A program made the position numbers and the translations under genes. The notes under the pieces were generated by a model. It made no database searches. It saw only the letters and a list, made by a program, of their open reading frames with translations, and was not told where the DNA came from. A DNA stretch of 45,711 bases from Empedobacter falsenii (lineage in GTDB: Bacteria; Bacteroidota; Bacteroidia; Flavobacteriales; Weeksellaceae), in the NCBI RefSeq assembly GCF_019308355.1, contig NZ_JAAGKM010000022.1:1-45711 (forward strand), read 5' to 3'. Every line of letters begins with the position of its first letter. The stretch's first letter is position 1. This document shows positions 16,541-25,691 of this stretch, one piece after another.

Positions 16541-18367
16541 TTAATCCCACCTATTCCAACGAATATAATTTGGTTTTGAGAAGTCGAAATCCATAATTTG
16601 GAAATCTCTATTATCTAATAAATTTGTCTTGATTAGATTATCACCTTGTCCAGGAATTGAAGGATAATACGACAATGAAAAACGAATATTATTAAACACA
16701 AAATAATCATTTGTCAACATCACACCCAAACTAAAACGCGAATAAATTGGGTTATTATTCAGTATAAATTTTTTGTTATCTCCAATTGCCGCAACCATCG
16801 CATTGAAAAATGGCGAAATACGAAATCCTAAAAACTCGTAAGGCGTATAAGATTGCAATTGATACTCGAACATTAATTTCTGTTGACCTGTTAATCCTCT
16901 ATCCGATTTGAAACCTGCCATTCCCAAATAATCATGTTCATGAAGCGAAAGTTGATCCGCAGGAGAATCTAAAAGATCATGTCCCAAAAGATAATTAGTT
17001 TTCATGAAGTTTCTGAACTTCCATTTTCCCCAATTTATCAACTTTGCCATATATTGTAATTCTACAGACAGCGTTTTTTGTTCAAATTTTCCTTTATTAA
17101 AAAATCCTCCAAACTCAACTCCAAATCCCCAAAAACCGGTATTTAAAAAACCTCCAGCAGAAGCTTTTCCGCCAAGATAATAACGATCAGTTTGACGAAT
17201 ATTTTGAATTCCTCCTATAATGCCCAATGATTTCCCTATCGCAATATCTTCTTCAATATCATAATTGAAAATATATTTTGTTTTGATATATCGTTTTGAA
17301 GAAATTCCTATCCCTACTAAATAATTCGTTTGGTCAGAAAAAAAGTTCACAGGATCGTTTTCTGGAGTTGGTGTTTCGGTATAAGATCGATCATAAAATC
17401 GCCCTGAAACAATAAAATTGGTAATATTTTCTGAATGACCATCATCAATTCTAAACGCTCTTGCCAACCAATAATCTTGGTAATTATATTTGAAATGGTT
17501 ATCAACCAAAATAGGTTTTTCGAAATCTAATGAATCTTTAAAATACACTTGTCCAACCGAAACTCCACCTGCATAATGTGCTAATGGCGAATAAAAAGGT
17601 CGTACAAAACTGATTGATTTTGTATAATGATTATCTTCATTTTTGAAATAACGTACATTCCCAATAATTCGAGTTTGGGCAATATTTGGAACCGTATAAT
17701 TAAATTGATATAAGGAATTTTCTGTTTTGTAATTGTGACGATAACGATTATCAAACACATGTCCTAAACCTAAAAAATTTCGCTCTCTAACTAGAATCCC
17801 AGCTTTCGAACTCGAAACCGAACCTGTAATAAACATACTCCAAGAGTCAATTGAATTGACATATAAATCAACCGAATCATTCCCGACAGCTTCTTCCTTA
17901 ATCTCTACTCGACGAATAGAACGATTGGTACGTATTAAACGCTCAGATTCAGCTGCTTTTACAGAATCATATTTATCTCCTAGTTTCAGCAACATATTTT
18001 GACGCAACACAAATTGCTTAGATTTCCCATGTAGTGTATTTCCAGTTCTTTCAATCCATTTTGTCGGTTTTCTTGTCGTGTCCTGCAAAGAATATCCGAA
18101 AGGGTCTTGTGTTTTGTAGTAAATATTTCGAATAATTTTTCCTTGATATTTTCCATCACCTACATTATTATTGGGCTGAATAGGAAAACTCGTTGGTTTT
18201 TTCTTGAATAATAATTTTTGGTAAAACTTTCTAAACTTAGAATGATTTTTATTCTCAATTCTAACTGTATCAATTTTGACACTATCTTCTTGAGCATTAA
18301 CAACTATGGATAAACTAAAAAATAGTAATCCAAAAAAAGTTAATAATATAGTTCTTTTTTTAAGCAC
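16541..18367 (-). CDS. Outer-membrane beta-barrel protein, Omp85-like
   Basis: 608 residues with a signal peptide (MLKKRTILLTFFGLLFFSL to NAQ, about 26 residues). A POTRA-like part (about 70-165: GKIIRNIYYKTQDPFG, then LLKLGDKYDSVKAAESERLIR) precedes a long alternating barrel region with many aromatic strands, ending in FSKPNYIRWNRWD. It differs from BamA in lacking multiple POTRA repeats. The start codon is GTG, because a TGA in frame lies two codons upstream and no ATG follows nearby. It is the last gene of an operon, 8 nt after the NlpC/P60 gene. Confidence 0.75.
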   Translation of the reverse strand: MLKKRTILLTFFGLLFFSLSIVVNAQEDSVKIDTVRIENKNHSKFRKFYQKLLFKKKPTSFPIQPNNNVGDGKYQGKIIRNIYYKTQDPFGYSLQDTTRKPTKWIERTGNTLHGKSKQFVLRQNMLLKLGDKYDSVKAAESERLIRTNRSIRRVEIKEEAVGNDSVDLYVNSIDSWSMFITGSVSSSKAGILVRERNFLGLGHVFDNRYRHNYKTENSLYQFNYTVPNIAQTRIIGNVRYFKNEDNHYTKSISFVRPFYSPLAHYAGGVSVGQVYFKDSLDFEKPILVDNHFKYNYQDYWLARAFRIDDGHSENITNFIVSGRFYDRSYTETPTPENDPVNFFSDQTNYLVGIGISSKRYIKTKYIFNYDIEEDIAIGKSLGIIGGIQNIRQTDRYYLGGKASAGGFLNTGFWGFGVEFGGFFNKGKFEQKTLSVELQYMAKLINWGKWKFRNFMKTNYLLGHDLLDSPADQLSLHEHDYLGMAGFKSDRGLTGQQKLMFEYQLQSYTPYEFLGFRISPFFNAMVAAIGDNKKFILNNNPIYSRFSLGVMLTNDYFVFNNIRFSLSYYPSIPGQGDNLIKTNLLDNRDFQIMDFDFSKPNYIRWNRWD

Positions 18368-18375
18368 ACGTCAAG

Positions 18376-18933
18376 TTATAAAAGTCTAACCGCTTTTACA
18401 AATCTAGTTTTCCAATAATTTTCATCAAGGGAAGAAATGATGACACCTTTCGAAGTTGAAGAATGTACAAAACTGATTGATCCGTCATGATTAATACTTT
18501 CTACAATACCTACATGAGAGATTGAATTTCCTGAAGTATTAAAAAATATTAAATCACCTATTTTAACATTTTCGATTGTAATTTCTTTTCCATATTCAGC
18601 TTGATCACTCGAACGACGAGGCAATTCTAAATTCATTTCCTTGAAACTTACATAAACCAGTCCCGAACAATCTAAACCTGTTTTCGTAACTCCACCATAT
18701 TTGTAAGGTGTTCCTAAGTAAGATTTTGCCGTTTTTAGAATTTTATTTATATCACGAGGCGCACTATCATCAGCATTTTTAGAACGAAAAACCTCTGTAG
18801 ATTCGTTTTTTTTGGAAGAAGTATAAACTTTTTTAGAACCAGTTTTCTTATACGAAGTTACTTTACTACTTCCACAAGACGTCAAGAATAAACTTGCGAT
18901 AATAATTGTTGTAAGGTATATGTGCTTCTTCAT
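18376..18933 (-). CDS. NlpC/P60 (C40) lipoprotein endopeptidase
   Basis: 185 residues from the ATG at 18933; an upstream in-frame TTG (18957) is less likely. Residues 1-20 are a lipoprotein signal (MKKHIYLTTIIIASLFLTSC) with lipobox LTSC. The catalytic triad of the NlpC/P60 domain is visible: Cys in GLDCSGLVYVSF, His in SHVGIVE, and His in SFVHSST. Such enzymes cut peptidoglycan stem peptides in the periplasm. It lies 44 nt after the ECF sigma gene and 8 nt before the outer-membrane gene, consistent with an envelope operon. Confidence 0.92.
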   Translation of the reverse strand: MKKHIYLTTIIIASLFLTSCGSSKVTSYKKTGSKKVYTSSKKNESTEVFRSKNADDSAPRDINKILKTAKSYLGTPYKYGGVTKTGLDCSGLVYVSFKEMNLELPRRSSDQAEYGKEITIENVKIGDLIFFNTSGNSISHVGIVESINHDGSISFVHSSTSKGVIISSLDENYWKTRFVKAVRLL

Positions 18934-18977
18934 TTTCGATCCAGTTTTCTTCAACAAATTTTCAACGAATAAATTTA

Positions 18978-19520
18978 CTAAATATTATCTTGCATCACCT
19001 CTGTTAACAATTGTTTGGCTCTTAAAAGACGAACTTTAACATTTGGTAAGGTCAAATTGAGTTCTTCAGCAATCTCTTTGTATGTTTTATCTTCGATATA
19101 ACGCAATTCTATAATTTTTTGATAAGGTTCTCTCAATTTTGCAATAGCTTTTATCAGCGTGTCATTATCTTGTTTTAAAATCAAATGTTCTTCTGGCGAA
19201 GGATGATCTTCTAAAATTTCTAAAAAATTGGTTTCATCATCAAGAGAAATATTCAGTTTTGGAGATCTTCTGATATGATCAATCATCGTATTATGTGCGA
19301 TAGAAATTACCCAAGTCGTAAAGTCAAAATCTTCGTTATATAATTTCAATTTTGTAAAAACCTTCGTAAACGTTTCTATAGCGATATCTTCGGCTTCTTC
19401 TTCGTTTCTAATCTTAGAAAATACATAATGATAAACTTTGTTCCACAAAACCTCTATCACTGCGTTCTGAGCATTTCGTTTCCCTTTTTTAGCTTCTAAA
19501 ATTATGTCCTCTAATGTCAT
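18978..19520 (-). CDS. ECF-type RNA polymerase sigma factor
   Basis: 180 residues: sigma2 at about 10-80 (EEEAEDIAIETFTKVF, FTTWVISIAHNTMIDHIRR) and sigma4 at about 120-175 (LREPYQKIIELRYIEDKTYKEIAEEL then VKVRLLRAKQLL). No anti-sigma gene is adjacent, so control may be at expression or by an unlinked factor. First gene of a probable three-gene envelope operon with NlpC/P60 and the Omp85-like protein. A TATATTTA box with TTTT 19 nt upstream lies just before the gene, next to the tRNA terminator. Confidence 0.93.
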   Translation of the reverse strand: MTLEDIILEAKKGKRNAQNAVIEVLWNKVYHYVFSKIRNEEEAEDIAIETFTKVFTKLKLYNEDFDFTTWVISIAHNTMIDHIRRSPKLNISLDDETNFLEILEDHPSPEEHLILKQDNDTLIKAIAKLREPYQKIIELRYIEDKTYKEIAEELNLTLPNVKVRLLRAKQLLTEVMQDNI

Positions 19521-19562
19521 TTACTAAATCAATTATGATAAATATAACAAAATATATAGTAT

Positions 19563-19593
19563 AAAAAAAGCTTCAATAAAAATATTGAAGCTT
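19563..19593 (-). terminator. Terminator of the tRNA-Gln operon
   Basis: Stem AAGCTTCAAT (19568-19577) with ATTGAAGCTT (19584-19593), followed on the minus strand by a T-run. Confidence 0.85.
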
Positions 19594-19601
19594 AAAATCT
19601 G

Positions 19602-19672
19602 TAGACCCACAGGGATTCGAACCCCAACTAGCGGCACCAAAAACCGATGTGCTACCGTTACACCATGGGTCT
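19602..19672 (-). tRNA. tRNA-Gln (UUG), third in transcription order
   Basis: 71 nt, cloverleaf with acceptor AGACCCA/TGGGTCT, TTCGAAT T-loop and anticodon loop TTTTGGT (anticodon TTG). The CCA tail is not encoded (discriminator A then CA). Sequence identical to the other two copies. Confidence 0.95.
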
Positions 19673-19711
19673 GTCCATGATTATTATGTTAAAATTGAAA
19701 AGAAAAAATTG

Positions 19712-19782
19712 TAGACCCACAGGGATTCGAACCCCAACTAGCGGCACCAAAAACCGATGTGCTACCGTTACACCATGGGTCT
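19712..19782 (-). tRNA. tRNA-Gln (UUG), second in transcription order
   Basis: 71 nt identical copy. It follows an internal hairpin with a T-run (19832-19864), so it may depend on readthrough or on its own promoter. Confidence 0.95.
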
Positions 19783-19831
19783 GACTAAATTTTATTTCAA
19801 TTTTTGCAACTTTTCTCTTAACTAGGTTAGA

Positions 19832-19864
19832 TAAAAATGCCTCAACAATTGCTTATCGAGGCAT
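19832..19864 (-). terminator. Intrinsic terminator-like hairpin inside the tRNA-Gln cluster
   Basis: On the minus strand ATGCCTC (19858-19864) pairs with GAGGCAT (19837-19843), followed by TTTTT. It lies between the first and second tRNA copies. Confidence 0.7.
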
Positions 19865-19874
19865 AAGACTTTTG

Positions 19875-19945
19875 TAGACCCACAGGGATTCGAACCCCAA
19901 CTAGCGGCACCAAAAACCGATGTGCTACCGTTACACCATGGGTCT
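19875..19945 (-). tRNA. tRNA-Gln (UUG), first in transcription order
   Basis: 71 nt identical copy, nearest to the promoter; transcription would begin about 10 nt before its 5' end. Confidence 0.95.
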
Positions 19946-19962
19946 ATGTCTTAATTGCTGTG

Positions 19963-19993
19963 CAAATATAGAAAGGTTTTTTAATTCACCAAA
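19963..19993 (-). promoter_or_regulatory. Promoter of the tRNA-Gln cluster
   Basis: TTTG (19990-19993), 19-nt spacer, TATATTTG (19963-19970) on the minus strand, a perfect match to the Bacteroidota consensus at both boxes. Confidence 0.92.
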
Positions 19994-20090
19994 ACTAATT
20001 TTACAAGTTTTTAGCTAAAACAGACGTTTTATGTGATAAGCTATTGAAAATGAATTTTAAAAAATGATTAAATTTTTTACATTTTTTTTA

Positions 20091-21263
20091 TCAAAGCTTC
20101 ATACGGATGATTTCGTTCTTGAATTTACGTTTCAAATCTTGCCCACAATCAAAAATCATTTGCTCATTTGATGGAAATGGAGCTGGTCTTCTACCAATCA
20201 TATTTATATAATCTCGATCCAAAGAACGTCGATCACCTTTGTAAGTTCCGTAAGAATCTCTAAAAATAAACTGACTTGCTAAATTTTTAGAATCGATGGC
20301 TTGCTCTTTTTGATTATCGATCAAATAATATTTTGCCGTAATTGCAGCTTCCTTGATGCGTTGTACTTCTTCAAAACGACTTTTTACTGTAATATAACGA
20401 TCTACCATCACGGGTTTTCCGTCTTTATCTTTTACCACTACTCCATTTTGCACCAATTCTTCTTTACCATCAACAATTTTTTTCTCAAAATTATGCACCT
20501 CAATTTTTTCTCGTTCAGGTGAAACATTTATCGTCTCAAAACTTAATTGAATTACATAATCATAAGAACTATTTAATTTTCCCGTGTAAAATTCAGTCCA
20601 ATTAGAATCCAATCCATACGAATTAAAATCTAACAAATCTTTCTCTAATAGTTTAGGAATAACAACTTCTGTGTTGTTCACCAATTGCACCAAAACTTTA
20701 TACATTCCGTTTGTACGAGCCGTATTCATCAAACTACGAGTATCTTTATAATTTGAATAAACACTTTCTAAAACTTGAAACTTTTGATAAGCCGTTTGTG
20801 CATTCAGTTTTCCTCCTTGATTTAGAAAAGATTTTCCTTCATCGTACAAAAATTGCGCATACTTTTCTTGAATCGTTTTATAAGCTACTGAATAATCTTT
20901 TGTTTTGAAATTATACGTTTTCCCGCTAATCGATCTTCCATCAATTCCAGCAATCGTTTTTTGTCTTTCTTGCAAACGATTAATAATTTGATACGCTTCC
21001 TGATATTTAGAAGGATTAGTCAACGTTTCGATTTGTTTCAATCTATTTTAATCTTCTTGCTGTCCTTTGTTATAAGCTTCAAAAATTAATGGAACATATT
21101 TGATTCCATTTTTCTCCGATGGATTTTTGAAATAAGCTTGCGTAGATTGTTCAAAAGCTTGCTGAAAATTACCAGAAACCAATGCTGAATTCGCCGATTT
21201 GTACGAATTACAATTTGTAAAGAATAGTAAAGAGAGCGTTAAGGCAAGTAATTTTATTTTCAT
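20091..21263 (-). pseudogene. Lipoprotein gene interrupted by an in-frame TAA
   Basis: The 5' part (21263-21048) encodes 71 residues with a lipoprotein signal ending in FFTNC. It stops at TAA (21050-21048) after GQQED. The same frame continues at once (NRLKQIETLTNPSKYQEAY) and stays open for 316 more codons from an internal TTG at 21041. Both parts together would be about 390 residues of tetratricopeptide-like helical protein, first half, and a beta-rich second half. Homologs of this general kind in Flavobacteriia are single lipoproteins, from memory. The second part has no signal peptide of its own. So this is probably one gene with a nonsense mutation, though a sequencing error or reinitiation is possible. 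Confidence 0.7.
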
Positions 21264-21296
21264 ATTATCAAGGTAAGTTTTTTGTTTTTTAAAAGT

Positions 21297-21324
21297 AAAA
21301 AGAAAGCCAATATAAATTGGCTTT
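21297..21324 (-). terminator. Terminator of xpt
   Basis: Stem AAAGCCAAT (21303-21311) with ATTGGCTTT (21316-21324), then a T-rich run on the minus strand. Confidence 0.8.
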
Positions 21325-21337
21325 TGGTTGATATTTT

Positions 21338-21907
21338 TTATTCTTCAAAAATAATTGAGTTGTCTCCCAAAGATTTTAATCTTACTAAAGATTCAACTCT
21401 GATATTTTCATTCAATAAGCGATCGCGTCCTTCTTGAAATGATTTCTCAATTATAAAGCCCATTCCCAAAAGGTTTGCGCCAGATTGTTTAATCAAATTT
21501 TCAACACCCAACGCTGCATTTCCATTCGCTAAAAAATCATCAATAAAAATAACATGATCATTTTCATTCAAAAATTGACTACTTACGCAAACATCGTACG
21601 TTCGGTCTTTCGTGAATGAATACACTTGCGACGCATAAAAATCTGTCATTGTTTTAGGCTTTGCTTTCTTCACAAAAACAACAGGCAAATTCAATTCTAA
21701 TCCAACCATAATCGCTGGAGCAATGCCGCTTGCTTCGATTGTAATGATTTTATTAATGTTTAAATCCGAAAATCGCTGGACAAATTCCGACGCAATTGCT
21801 TTCATCAGAACAGGATCCATTTGGTGGTTGATAAAACTATCAACTTTTAGAATTCCACCATCGAAACTTTTTCCATCCTTCAGAATTCTTTCTTTTAAAA
21901 GTTCCAT
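21338..21907 (-). CDS. xpt: Xanthine phosphoribosyltransferase
   Basis: 189 residues, the size of Bacillus-type Xpt. It converts xanthine and PRPP to XMP in purine salvage. The PRPP-binding motif is [15 protein letters not shown] (around 118-132); [26 protein letters not shown] and [12 protein letters not shown] also match Xpt. It sits 74 nt downstream of guaA, which would turn its XMP product into GMP, but a terminator lies between the two. An AT-rich motif shared with the purH start region lies just before its ATG. Confidence 0.93.
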   Translation of the reverse strand: MELLKERILKDGKSFDGGILKVDSFINHQMDPVLMKAIASEFVQRFSDLNINKIITIEASGIAPAIMVGLELNLPVVFVKKAKPKTMTDFYASQVYSFTKDRTYDVCVSSQFLNENDHVIFIDDFLANGNAALGVENLIKQSGANLLGMGFIIEKSFQEGRDRLLNENIRVESLVRLKSLGDNSIIFEE

Positions 21908-21937
21908 TTAATATTTAGTTTTTTAAAGTTTACATAG

Positions 21938-21965
21938 AAAAAAAGCCAGCACATTGGCTGGCTTT
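21938..21965 (-). terminator. Terminator of guaA
   Basis: Stem AAAGCCAGC (21942-21950) with GCTGGCTTT (21957-21965), then T7 on the minus strand. Confidence 0.88.
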
Positions 21966-21980
21966 GATATATTTTTCAGC

Positions 21981-23513
21981 TTATTCCCACTCGATAGTTG
22001 CTGGTGGTTTTGAGCTGATATCGTAAGCTACACGGTTAATTCCTTTTACCTCATTGATAATTCTATTCGAAACTAATTCTAAGAATTCGTAAGGTAATTT
22101 TGACCACGTTGCTGTCATAAAATCGATCGTATTTGCAGAACGAACAACCGCCGTATATTCGTACGTACGCTCGTCTCCCATTACTCCAACAGATTTTACA
22201 GGTAATAAAACCACGAAAGCTTGAGAAACTTCGTCGTATAAATTATGTGCATAAAGCTCGTCAATAAAAATTTGATCTGCTTCTTGTAAAATACGTACTT
22301 TTTCTTCGTCTACTTCACCTAAAACACGGATTCCTAAACCTGGTCCTGGGAAAGGATGGCGGTAAACTAATTCACGAGGAATACCTAATTCTACTCCAAC
22401 TTTACGTACTTCATCTTTGAATAATTCGCGTAATGGTTCTAATAATTGAAGTTTCATATCTTCTGGTAATCCACCAACATTGTGGTGAGATTTAATAGTT
22501 GCAGAAGGTCCTTTTACCGATTGCGATTCGATTACATCAGGATAAATAGTTCCTTGTGCTAAGAATGCTGCATCTTCAAATTTATTTGATTCTTCATCAA
22601 AAACAGCCACGAAATCTTTACCAATTGATTTACGTTTTGCTTCTGGTTCATCGATACCTTTCAAGTTTGTTAAGAAACGTTCTGAAGCATCTACCATTTT
22701 AATGTTCATGTTGAAGTGTTTTCCGTAATTTTCCATTACTTTTTTTCCTTCATCTTTTCTCAATAAACCAGTATCAACAAAAATACACGTTAATTGATCG
22801 CCAATTGCACGATGAATTAAAACCGCTGCAACAGAAGAATCAACACCTCCTGAAAGTCCTAAAATCACTTTTTTATCACCAACTACTTCTTTTATACGAG
22901 CAATTTCTGTTTCGATAAAATCTTTTAAAACCCAATTCTTTTCAGCCTGACAAATATTGAAAACAAAGTTTTCTAACATTGTTGAACCATATTCTGAATG
23001 TGTAACTTCTGGGTGAAATTGTACCGCAAAAATCTTTTTATCTTCGTTTGCGATTGCCGCAATATCTATATTTGATTTTCCTGAAATTGTAAATCCTATT
23101 GGCGCTGTCATCACTTCATCGAAGTGACTCATCCAAACTGTAGATTGTTCTGGAACTCCTGCGAATAAACTGTTTTGAGCTAAAACTGTTAATTCAGATT
23201 TTCCATATTCTCCTTTTTCTCCTTTCTTAACTTCTCCACCTAATAAATGCGAAATCAATTGCATTCCGTAGCAAATTCCTAAAACAGGAACGCCCATTTC
23301 GAATAATTCTTTTTCTACCAAAGCGGCTTCATCTCCAAAAACTGAAGAAGGTCCTCCTGATAAAATAATTCCTTTTGGATTGTGTTTTTTGATTTCTTCG
23401 ATCGAAGTGTTGTAGGGAATAATTTCTGTATAAACTCCAAATTCTCGAATTCGGCGCGCGATTAATTGATTGTATTGCGAGCCAAAATCTAAAATAATAA
23501 TTCCTTGCGTCAT
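21981..23513 (-). CDS. guaA: GMP synthase (glutamine-hydrolysing)
   Basis: 510 residues. Converts XMP to GMP using glutamine and ATP. The class I amidotransferase domain has Cys81 (LGICYGMQ), His167 and Glu169 (VQFHPEVTHS). The synthetase part has the PP-loop SGGVDSS (221-227). The C-terminal dimerisation domain begins with FPGPGLGIRVLGE and ends SKPPATIEWE. It diverges from the glycerophosphodiesterase gene and has its own promoter and terminator. Confidence 0.97.
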   Translation of the reverse strand: MTQGIIILDFGSQYNQLIARRIREFGVYTEIIPYNTSIEEIKKHNPKGIILSGGPSSVFGDEAALVEKELFEMGVPVLGICYGMQLISHLLGGEVKKGEKGEYGKSELTVLAQNSLFAGVPEQSTVWMSHFDEVMTAPIGFTISGKSNIDIAAIANEDKKIFAVQFHPEVTHSEYGSTMLENFVFNICQAEKNWVLKDFIETEIARIKEVVGDKKVILGLSGGVDSSVAAVLIHRAIGDQLTCIFVDTGLLRKDEGKKVMENYGKHFNMNIKMVDASERFLTNLKGIDEPEAKRKSIGKDFVAVFDEESNKFEDAAFLAQGTIYPDVIESQSVKGPSATIKSHHNVGGLPEDMKLQLLEPLRELFKDEVRKVGVELGIPRELVYRHPFPGPGLGIRVLGEVDEEKVRILQEADQIFIDELYAHNLYDEVSQAFVVLLPVKSVGVMGDERTYEYTAVVRSANTIDFMTATWSKLPYEFLELVSNRIINEVKGINRVAYDISSKPPATIEWE

Positions 23514-23529
23514 TGTGTTTGTCTTTGTG

Positions 23530-23561
23530 CAAAATTAAGTGAAATTCGGCGCAATCACAAT
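23530..23561 (-). promoter_or_regulatory. Promoter of guaA
   Basis: ATTG (23558-23561), 20-nt spacer, TAATTTTG (23530-23537) on the minus strand. The -7 box is perfect; the same -7 sequence is used at purL. Confidence 0.6.
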
Positions 23562-23681
23562 TTTATTCACGTCATTTTTCATTCTTTTGGGCAGATTTTT
23601 ATAGTTTTCCAAGAACTTAATATTTTCATAACTTTAAAACCGATTAATCGAAATAATTTTACCTTGAAAAAACAATTCATC

Positions 23682-24437
23682 ATGAAAAAAATTATATTTA
23701 CTGCCTTAACAACCTTTATGCTTACAAACATGGCAAATGCTCAAAAAATTATTGCTCATCGTGGTTATTGGGACACCGAAAACAACGCAAAAAATTCGAT
23801 TAAATCATTAAAATCTGCACAAGAAATTGGTGCTTATGGTTCTGAATTTGATGTATTAATTAGTGCTGATGATGTTTTGATGGTGAATCATGATGATCAT
23901 TACCAAGGTCATACAATCGAAACTACAAATTCTTCTCTTTTAAAAACGTTGAAATTAGCTAACAACGAAAATATGCCAACTTTAGAAGAATATTTTGAAC
24001 AAGGAAAAAAGAATAAGAATGTCAAATTAATTTTCGAATTAAAACCTCACTCATCAAAAGAAAATGAAGATCGTGCAGTAAAAAAAGCGATTGAAATCAT
24101 CAAAAAACATAAAGTAGAAAAACAAGTTGAAATCATTTCATTTAGTAAAAATATTTGTGATGAATTTAAGAAATTAGCACCAAAATTTCACGTTTCTTAT
24201 TTAGCCGGAGATTTGTCTCCTCAAGAAGTAAAAGAGAGAAATTGGAATGGAATTGATTATCATTACAGCATTTTTCAGAAAAATCCTACTTGGGTGAAAG
24301 AAGCAAAAGATTTGGGCTTATTGGTTAATGTTTGGACAGTTAACGACCCAAAAGTGATGCAAGAAATGATTGATATGAAAGCTGATTATATTACAACTGA
24401 TAAACCTTTGATTTTAAAAGAAATTTTGACTAAATAA
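23682..24437 (+). CDS. Glycerophosphodiester phosphodiesterase (GDPD) family protein
   Basis: 251 residues from the ATG at 23682, giving a clean signal peptide (MKKIIFTALTTFMLTNMANA, cut before QK). The frame is open upstream to 23505, but that stretch has no signal and overlaps guaA. The GDPD motif is IIAHRGYWDTENN with E/D residues in GSEFDVLISAD and VNHDDHYQG. The last part (LLVNVWTVNDPKVMQEM, DYITTDKP) is typical. It cleaves glycerophosphodiesters to glycerol-3-phosphate and alcohol in the periplasm. Likely cotranscribed with the GNAT gene 33 nt downstream. Confidence 0.9.
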   Translation: MKKIIFTALTTFMLTNMANAQKIIAHRGYWDTENNAKNSIKSLKSAQEIGAYGSEFDVLISADDVLMVNHDDHYQGHTIETTNSSLLKTLKLANNENMPTLEEYFEQGKKNKNVKLIFELKPHSSKENEDRAVKKAIEIIKKHKVEKQVEIISFSKNICDEFKKLAPKFHVSYLAGDLSPQEVKERNWNGIDYHYSIFQKNPTWVKEAKDLGLLVNVWTVNDPKVMQEMIDMKADYITTDKPLILKEILTK

Positions 24438-24470
24438 ATTAGTATATTTAGCGGAATAAGAAATCATTTT

Positions 24471-24953
24471 ATGTCTCAACTTAACTCATTCGAAATCTAT
24501 TCATTTACAACATTAAACCAAATTCATAAAGACTATATTTTTAAAATTTGGAACAACGAATATCCTATTAATTTGGCTTTTGAGAGTTTACAGGACACCG
24601 AAAATTATTTGAATAGTTTGATTGAAGCGAAACATTTTTTTGCTGTAGATGAAAACAATCAAATGCGAGCTTGGGCGGTTATTTTTGAAAGAGATTATGA
24701 AAAATGGTTTGCAATAATTGTGGATAGCGAGTTGCATCAAATTGGTTTAGGACGTAAAATTCTTAATCGATTAAAAACATTTTCGACAGAACTAAATGGT
24801 TGGGTAATCGACCACGAAAAAGATACAAAAGCGAATGGAGAGCCTTATCGTTCTCCTTTGGCTTTTTACATAAAAAATGATTTCAAATTACTTCCTGAAA
24901 TCCGTTTGGAATTGGATAAAATTTCTGCGGTTAAAATTAATTGGAGAGAGTAA
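24471..24953 (+). CDS. GNAT-family N-acetyltransferase
   Basis: 160 residues with the GNAT acetyl-CoA loop HQIGLGRKILNRLK (around 88-101) and the preceding strand WFAIIVDSEL. The C-terminal part (YRSPLAFYIKNDFKL) matches the fold. The substrate cannot be told. It lies downstream of the GDPD gene on the same strand. A TATATTTA box (24443-24450) could also give it its own transcript. Confidence 0.8.
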   Translation: MSQLNSFEIYSFTTLNQIHKDYIFKIWNNEYPINLAFESLQDTENYLNSLIEAKHFFAVDENNQMRAWAVIFERDYEKWFAIIVDSELHQIGLGRKILNRLKTFSTELNGWVIDHEKDTKANGEPYRSPLAFYIKNDFKLLPEIRLELDKISAVKINWRE

Positions 24954-24960
24954 TAAAAAT

Positions 24961-24991
24961 AAAAAAAGAGAAGCTTATTAACTTCTCTTTT
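24961..24991. terminator. Bidirectional terminator
   Basis: Stem AAAGAGAAG (24965-24973) with CTTCTCTTT (24982-24990) between the convergent GNAT and mtgA genes. Confidence 0.85.
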
Positions 24992-24996
24992 CTATT

Positions 24997-25668
24997 TTAT
25001 TCTCCTAAAACCTTTTCCAAATCAGTGCTTCCTTGTATATTTCGCATTTGTCGCTCAATATGATTGGCGCGTCTACTGATAAAAGACGAAGGCGGATTCA
25101 CATTATATTTTCGTGGCAAAGGCAAAGCTGCTGCAATTCGAGCCGCTTCATTTTTAGTTAAATCTTTAGCTGGTTTATTAAAATAATATTCTGAAGCTGC
25201 TTCAACTCCAAAAACACCAATTCCCATTTCTGAAGTGTTCAAATACATTTCTAAAATACGTTGTTTGCCCCAAATTTTTTCGATCATAAACGTAAAATAA
25301 ACTTCCAATCCTTTTCTCAACCAAGAACGACCTTGCCACAAAAACACATTTTTCGCTACTTGTTGAGAAATCGTAGAACCTCCACGAAGTTTTTTACCTT
25401 CTTTATTTTTTTCGATCGCTTCCTGTATTCCATCCATATCAAATCCATTGTGTACAGGAAACTTTTGATCTTCGGAACCAATTACAGCCAATTTTATATT
25501 TCGTCCCATTTCGTCATAGGAAATATAATCGCGCTTAAATTTTCCTTGTTCAAAACCTTGCTGAACTTGCGTAATCGTGAACGGCGGATTAATCCACTTT
25601 AACACAACAATGTATACAAGATGAGCTACAAAAAGATAAAGTACAACCTTACGAATAAATTTAAACAT
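24997..25668 (-). CDS. mtgA: Monofunctional peptidoglycan glycosyltransferase
   Basis: 223 residues with one N-terminal transmembrane anchor (about 8-26). GT51 motifs are complete: catalytic Glu in IGSEDQKFPVHNGFD, RGGSTISQQVAKNVFLW, KGLEVYFTFMIE, and KQRILEMYLNTSEMG. It polymerises glycan strands from lipid II in the periplasm and has no transpeptidase domain. Single gene with its own promoter. Confidence 0.94.
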   Translation of the reverse strand: MFKFIRKVVLYLFVAHLVYIVVLKWINPPFTITQVQQGFEQGKFKRDYISYDEMGRNIKLAVIGSEDQKFPVHNGFDMDGIQEAIEKNKEGKKLRGGSTISQQVAKNVFLWQGRSWLRKGLEVYFTFMIEKIWGKQRILEMYLNTSEMGIGVFGVEAASEYYFNKPAKDLTKNEAARIAAALPLPRKYNVNPPSSFISRRANHIERQMRNIQGSTDLEKVLGE

Positions 25669-25691
25669 TTTATTTCTTTAAATTATGAAAG

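Noticed and set aside
21338-21980. Purine riboswitch before xpt
   Set aside because: No P2/P3 or GUUUCUAC-type core is present; only a terminator and an AT-rich leader.
23505-23681. N-terminal extension of the GDPD protein
   Set aside because: It overlaps guaA and its promoter and has no homology; a signal peptide begins cleanly at 23682.
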